Positions 57,405 to 64,000 of a DNA stretch of 64,000 bases are shown in pieces. Under the pieces are notes generated by a model. The model was given only the letters and a program-made list of their open reading frames with translations, searched no databases and was not told the origin of the DNA. Made by a program: the position numbers and the translations under genes. Source of the DNA: Brachycybe producta (lineage: Eukaryota; Arthropoda; Diplopoda; Playtdesmida; Andrognathidae); the NCBI GenBank assembly GCA_036925085.1, contig JAUPFP010000088.1, positions 186,001 through 250,000 on the forward strand, written 5' to 3'. Within the stretch, counting starts at the first letter, position 1. Each line of letters opens with the position of its first letter.

Positions 57405-60400
57405 TTTGTTAAACAAAAAAAAACTTCCCTCTTTTTGATTTTGAACACCAAGAAACTAAACACAGACACACACAAAAGGACACCGGGGATGTTTTGTTTT
57501 TTTTACAGCTGACTAGATGGATCAATCAGGAAGGATTGGAGGATGGATGATGACCAAATTTTGACCACCACCTTCCTCCTCCTTTCAGCTGATGATGTCC
57601 CGAACTAGAACCACTATCCGGACACACACTGCATCTGATATCCAAAACTAAAACTTGTAGTGTCATCCATGGATGTTTGTGTGTATGTGTGTGTGTGTGT
57701 GTGTCTGACACTGTGAAACACACTTTTCACTGGAAACGAAGTTGTTGTTATTTTTACTGGAAGTGTGTCCAGTGCGTATTATTAAATTGTATCTTCAAGT
57801 GCAGTGGTTCACTGACGGTCAAATCTCTCTTGTAACACAGGTCTCCTCTTCTTCTAGGTTTTATCCTATAATTGATTCTGAATTTTGTCGTGCTTTTTTT
57901 TTTCAAACAAAACTCCTTTTTTAAATGCTTCTGGTTAGGCATCCAGTAGGGGCAGCTGTATGATGAATTTTCACTGTTTTACATCAAGTTAAATCCTCCT
58001 GTATAAAACAAAAAAAATAAAAGATATTTAAAGTACATTGCATTTTACCCTTTTCTAAGTTGTAACCAATGATTTTTTTTTTATCATAAGTTCCCACAAA
58101 GAATTTTCAAAAAAAAAAAACAACACGGTTTTACATACATACAGTACAGATTGCTATGTAAGTTAACATTAGTTACACTTAGGTAAAAACTCTCTCAAGA
58201 AGTATTCCAAAGTTCTTCCATGATTGTTGTAGAATGGATAAAAAGCTAGTTATTATCTTCTTGATGGACAAACATAATTTCTATGTCCATGCATTTTCAT
58301 GTCTACAAGAAATGTGTCATTAGTAAATCTGTCCACAAACGGATTAACAAGAAAAGAAAGAAATTCTTATTCCATTAACTCTTTTTTTCTTTCTTCTTCT
58401 GCAAAGTTTCTTCATGAAATTGTTCTTTTAAAAGTTAATTTTCTTTCATGATTAATGGTTTGAACGTTATTTAAAAAAGACTATTTTCTAAAGTTGATTG
58501 TAACTTTTGTTAAAAACATTTAATTTGCACAAAGATCTATTAATCTCATTTAAGAAACTTCATTGTCTTTTTTTTTTCTTCAAAAAATTGTAACAAAAAA
58601 TTATATTAAAAACACACGAATCACAATTCTGTTTGAAGTTGAATCTGGAAGTGGTTGTCTCACTCTCTGCTTTTGCTTATAGGTTTTCTATGAGATTGAG
58701 AAAAGAATAGGTTTTTTTTTCTTTTGTGTTAGCTTATAGCTGGTTTTTCTTCTTCTCTCTCTGTTTTTTTTTGAACCATTGAGAGGCGTGGATCTCGGCT
58801 TAAGTTGTGCGGCATTTGATTGATTGAGTTTGGGGAGAAGAAAGTGAGTTTGAGTTTGATGGTGGTGGTGATGGTGTGTCTGTAGCCCACTCTGGTGGTG
58901 TTGGCTGGCTGCTCTTACCAACACCCCCCAAAAATACACAGAAATGCTCTGTCATTGGTTGCATTTTTGCAATTTATTTCTATAGTCAACTTGAATACAT
59001 TTTCTGTCTATTCTAACTATATAGTATATTAGATAGATTCCAAGAATGTTTTTTTTTGTTTTCTATTCTCTTGACTTTCTTCATTATAAATAATATGGTA
59101 ATTTTTGTCTGGGATGATGCTTAAAGAAGAAGAAAAAACTTATTTTAGTTTTGATAAATAAGAGCTGGTTTTATTCAATTAGAATTATCAGTATAGACAA
59201 AATGTCTTGTGTGTCAATTAATGGCAGTTTCATCCCTTTTTTGATATATTGACAAAGATGTAAAATTATGTTTTTAATAAATAAAAATTCCATTGCTTTT
59301 AAAATTATGAATGTGACACTGCGTTTTATGGAACAAAAATTGGCATGCTATAAGCTAATTCAAATACTAATGTGAATTTCTTGCAACTTTCATTGTTGCT
59401 GTTGCCATTGACAATAGAATAACAGCTACATGTACTAATAATTACTATGCTATACTAGTAATGTAGTAGTTCGTTACAAGTATTAAAATAATCTTTCATT
59501 ACTACTAAACTAACTAGTTTTCATTTGAAATTGTAATGTTTTCTATTCTTTTTGAGTACTAGTATTGAGGTAAAGCATTATGTACCTGGACAAAGACCTT
59601 TTTAGACTAAATAAATGAGGGGTTTAACTAAATTGCCTAAGATTAGCTTATAGCAAGCCATTAGGTAAAACAACAATTACTTTTTTTTTAAACCGAGTGT
59701 ATTTTATGATGAAAATATATTTACAAATTTATAATTTATTACGTGATTTTTAAGATGGAAAACCTTGTATTTTCAGGAAATTTGAAATTTGGTTTATAAC
59801 TCAAGGAGAATTCAGTCATTTTATGAAAAAACAAATAAAGCATAGAAACGTCGGGGAATTTAAAACTTGTTAATTATTTTTTTCTTATTTTCATTGAATT
59901 ATTTAATATTTAAAAATATTTTTTTTTTAAAGCTTCAAGATAATTCTGCGATGAGCAATTCCACTCAATTTCAGAGTTATTTTCACTCTGGAAAAATAGA
60001 CCAAATAAACCTAGAAAAATCACAGAACATGAAAATTGGATCTTTATGGAAAACCCCTGTAAAAGTTACATAAATAGTTTTAAATTTTTTTTTATTAATT
60101 ATTATTTTATACACGTTTTTATTGATGCTTTTTATTAAGTGTTACAGCGTGCAGATTCTTAGTTTGCTATAAACATGACAGAACAACAATGATAAAACAA
60201 AATCTCGCGCATTTCTTGTTGATTTTACCTTACATATTATTATTTACCTTTGCATAGTGTAGAATATATTACCTGTTGTATATATATATCAAACAATCAT
60301 TGCAGCAACATCATACAAAGAAGTGCTTGTTAAATAAATTTCAGAAATATATTTTAAGACAAACCTCTACATAAATTAGAGAAATGTTTGGACTCGGGAG

Positions 60401-63400
60401 ATTGAGGATGGATGGGTCATCCCACCAAGAATCTTGTTCACACTTTCGTTTTGCCTATAGAAAAAAAAAGGAACCCCTGCAGGGACTTAAATATTTTCTC
60501 TACCTTTTATTTGGCAAGTTTTTTTTAAAAAAAAAAACGAAAATCCTGCTGAATAAGGGCCAACACCTAGAGGGCACTCGATGCCCACTGTGAATAAGAC
60601 GTTTTTACCACCATTTACGCCCATAAAAAATCACGGCCCCTTTAATAGTTAACCAGGTGGTTCCCTTCTATTTTTTTTTGTCTTTTTTCTTAACTTTTGA
60701 TGTCTTTATAATACTTTTGATGGTTAGGTCACGGTTTTCATTGGTTCCCTTTTTAAATTTTCTACTATCATGTGACCTACAGTATAACCATCTATTGAAG
60801 ATGATTTGCAGAAGCCATTTAATTCGTAAACATTGTTAAAATTGTATTCAAGGGTTTGTTTTGAAGAGACTTTAAAGAGGAGGAAGGGGGTCTTTTGAAA
60901 GATGACATAACCCCAAAATAATCCTCTTTTCTTTGGGGATGTCTATACTTTTTTTTTCTGAAAATGCTTTTGGGATTTTTTTTTTGTCATTCTTCATCCC
61001 TTAGTTTTCTTTTTTTTTGTACCTGATTTTTTTTTCCTAGTCTTTATCATTTTAAATGATAAAAAATCGCAACTCAATTAGCGAAATCTTCTTTTCTATG
61101 GAGTTAATTTAACAACAATGTCCTTAAAAGACTTATCAAAGAAGTTAGTTACATTTTTACATCCCACACATTCCTGTTAATAAACTATTTCAGAAGATTT
61201 ATAAACTGTTATCTCTTGTATTAATTTTTTTTTCTCTGTCTAATCTCTCCGCCATTTTTTTTTTACTTCTTCTAATATGTCTGCCACAAGTTTTGATTTC
61301 TTTTTAATCGAATGTTTATCCAGTTTTGATGTAATTTCAGGCGTGGTCATCACTACTGGCTTTAATGACGATAAGATAAAATAGGTGCTTGTTTTAGCAA
61401 CTTTTTTTTCTGCTTCCTTTTTTTTTTTAATTATATCCACCCATGCCACTCCAACTCGCTCTCTTTAAATAAATAAAGACGTGGGCGAGGACGCCATTTT
61501 TTGTGTGGAAATTATCGTATATAAGCCAATTAGTTTTCAGTTTTTTTTTTATTATTTGAAGCAACTCAGTTGTTGTTTACTTTTTGCAAAATCTTTTGCA
61601 AGTTGTTCAAAATCTACCTCAAGGAGGATAATTATCATTAGGACTGAGACAGTTTTTGATTGGATGTCATAAAAGTTGTTAGGAAGGCATATTTATAAAA
61701 CATACATGTAAAGTTGAAAAGGTGTAAAGGTTGGATCACATATCTGTGACTTGTAGTGAGCTATGTGGAGCGATTCTCTACCACCTGGAGCTGCTACCAC
61801 ATATAATAGACTACGTGCAGTAATTTCTAGTTGTTATTAAATTATAGTTGTTGCCAGTTCCCCCCACTTGTGAGGACCAAGTTTACTAAACATTGTTCAT
61901 GAAGAGGGCATTACCAAAACGTTGCATATGCCAGAATTTAAATTTTGCAGGAGATAGAAAAAACAAATTGTCTACTAAACCAATCACATTAAAGGCATAA
62001 ATTATTATAATACAATTAACAGGAAGCTAAGAAATGAAGAGAATGTATTAAAAATTAGTAATCAGCATTAAAATTTTTTTTTTAAAAAATGTTAAACTTT
62101 ACTTCAATTCCATAACGTTGTAAATGCCAACATGCAACATGCAACATATGCTGACAAGTTGTCAATATAGTGACATTGTTGGCATTTACAACGTGACTAT
62201 TGTCATTATGTGACTTACCATGTTGCCATTCGCATTTATGTTGGCTGTTACAACGTTATGACTTGCAAAACAATTCTACTTCAGTTTTTACTGCTAGGAA
62301 CAGCACTTTCGTGACAAGCAATTTCCCCTGCAAAAAGCATAGCGTTTACAACCCATATTCGATTAAGAACATGTTTCACTTTTATATGGCATTTACAACG
62401 TTTTAGAAATGCACGCCTCGTAAATAATGTATATACTGTAGATTGTTTTGTTTTTAGAAAGTTTCACTGAAATTTATGGTGCTCAGGGCTGGTACCTTGG
62501 TCACCCAGGATTTTTAGCAACACATTTTTATTGCAACAAATTTAGGGTTATACAAAACCCCTAAATATCATTGGTATTAGAACACATACAGAAGAAGAAC
62601 TTTGCATATATCACATGATAGAAACTAAATTAATTTTACTGTGGATTTCCTTTTTAAAATTTTTTCTCAAGTTTCTCCATCTTATTTTTTATGTTCCATT
62701 TGATTGTTATTCCAGTGATGTGCTTCATAAATTTTTTACTAACACTCTTAGAATAAGGTGAACATTCCTAGTTCACTTTTGAAAGGCTCAGCTGCCAAGA
62801 GGAATATGTGACGAAAAGAATTGTACTGAGTTCACAGTAAGAGACCTTACATAGATATCAATATTATAATTCAACGTTTTGAACAGCTATAAAGCATCAA
62901 TGAACAGCTTTTTTGTTTATTTTTCTATTTTCCACCAAATTCTTTGTCATTTCATTGATAAAATATGGTACTTATACTTCCAATTTTTTTTTTAAATATC
63001 ACTTATGCCTCTTGACTTCTAAGCCCTCCTCCTCCTCCTGTAACATATATAAAGGAGGGGAGGTTGACGATAAAGAGGGTGGATGAAGAAAAAGGCTCAG
63101 ATTTTTAAGAGTTTTCGGCACTTTTCAAACATACACATATAACGCAATCATGATCAAACTTTTTACTTTACGAATAATGAATCGAATTTGTATGATTTAG
63201 AGAGAGAGAGAGAGAGGGAGAGAGAGAGAGATACACTTCTAGTATATATGGAGGATTGAGGAGGGTTTACTTTTTATTTTAGAATAACTGGGTGGCCTAA
63301 TGGGGGACTTGGGTGGAGGAGGGTTGAATGAAAATCAATAAATTAAATGGTAGAAAGGGATCTTTGTATATATATATATATAAAAAAAAGATACCGATAT

Positions 63401-64000
63401 TATTTATACACTGGCCTCTAGACACAACCGGCCATTTGCCTCCTATTCATTAAACTAAGGTTCTCTTAATTTGTGGCTCTCTTCTCTTTCTCAACTACAT
63501 TTTTTGTTTGTTTGGAGAGTTGTTGCCTTAGTTTTTATAAATTCAGAGAAAAGAAAAAAAGGTTGGACACCTTCTGTAGTAAATAATTTAGTATTCTATA
63601 TTATATATTAGAGATAGGAATACAAGGGGATTGTATTCCGTTCTTCTTTTTTTTTGTTGGTCAAGTTAAATTACTTTTGAACATTAAATTCAAGCAGCTC
63701 TTGTGTTACAACTTAATTTTCATTGCAATGAAGATTTATTTTCATTTGTTTCTTATTCTATTCCCTCCTCCTTTTTTTCGTTTAAAAAAAAATTCTGCCT
63801 TTTTGTCCTTTTTTTACGTATCTCTCTTTCTCTCCATGTTGTTTCATGTGTGGGGGGGAGATTGTTTCATTTTTGGTGGTTTTTTTAAATGAAATTATCA
63901 TTTTTATGTGTGGTCTTATTTAGAAAATTATTGTTATGAGGGCCAGAAAAGGGGAGAGGGAGGGGTTATGGTGAGTTACAATGAGTTAGTTCTACAGACC
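57405..64000. other. Wnt5 5' flank and possible UTR; no gene recognised
   Basis: 6.6 kb upstream of the Wnt5 start. It contains (TG)n near 57677-57703, (GGT)n near 58860-58875, an inverted repeat around 62113-62195, (GA)n at 63201-63230 and (TA)n at 63369-63383. All open frames here are short, low-complexity and unlike known proteins. A promoter or non-coding first exon for Wnt5 may lie here but I cannot place it. Confidence 0.65.
62113..62195. repeat. Inverted repeat with ACGTTGTAAATGCCAAC arms
   Basis: acgttgtaaatgccaac and gttggcatttacaacgt are perfect complements about 45 bp apart. Weaker relatives (gttggctgttacaacgtt, atggcatttacaacgtt) recur to 62402, so this is a small degenerate cluster. 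Confidence 0.75.

Overview
This is animal (metazoan) genomic DNA. It is AT-rich, has long introns, and is crowded with homopolymers, microsatellites and small foldback elements. The only host genes I can support are two Wnt ligand genes, both on the minus strand. Joining their exons by conserved splice phases gives a complete Wnt5 (4 coding exons, 371 codons plus stop, 57404 down to 38437) and the first three coding exons of Wnt7 (24213 down to 1558). The last Wnt7 exon, which carries the lipidated thumb motif and the Cys-rich C-terminal domain, lies beyond the left edge. The Wnt5 C-terminal half looks protostome and most like arthropod Wnt5, and a short block of TTAGG-type repeat (the common arthropod telomere motif) sits at 53472-53516. 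An arthropod is my best guess, at moderate confidence.

Layout, left to right: 1-1557 Wnt7 intron 3 (partial); 1558-1829 exon 3; 1830-8304 intron 2; 8305-8531 exon 2; 8532-24130 intron 1; 24131-24213 signal-peptide exon 1; 24214-38436 intergenic; 38437-38895 Wnt5 exon 4; 41235-41527 exon 3; 44469-44725 exon 2; 44726-57297 intron 1, which contains a full-length LTR retrotransposon (45236-52362); 57298-57404 Wnt5 signal-peptide exon 1; 57405-64000 5' flank or UTR with no recognisable gene. The two Wnt genes are head-to-tail with about 14 kb between the Wnt5 stop and the Wnt7 start. They encode secreted, lipid-modified glycoprotein signals of different Wnt subfamilies.

The most unusual object is the LTR element. 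It has two 888-bp LTRs in which I saw no difference, a primer-binding-site candidate, a G8 polypurine tract, TATA and AATAAA signals in the LTR, and an intact Gag with a zinc knuckle. Where Pol should be there is instead a ~1027-codon open frame with no recognisable protease, reverse transcriptase, RNase H or integrase motif. That frame is reached through a textbook -1 frameshift signal: slippery T TTA AAC, a 6-nt spacer, then a 10-bp stem. It appears to be a young, pol-less element that keeps the gag-pol frameshift architecture but expresses an orphan protein as a Gag fusion. It lies in sense orientation inside Wnt5 intron 1, in a TA microsatellite.

The introns and the intergenic stretch hold several foldback or MITE families: one with an AAGGTGGC-type terminus, one with a CAGTCAAAGAACCTG hairpin, and one with GGGCGCAATCGGAAACT termini. 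There are also two hAT-type elements with 8-bp target duplications, a ~355-bp palindrome, an ~830-bp inverted repeat, and two degenerate short-period satellites.
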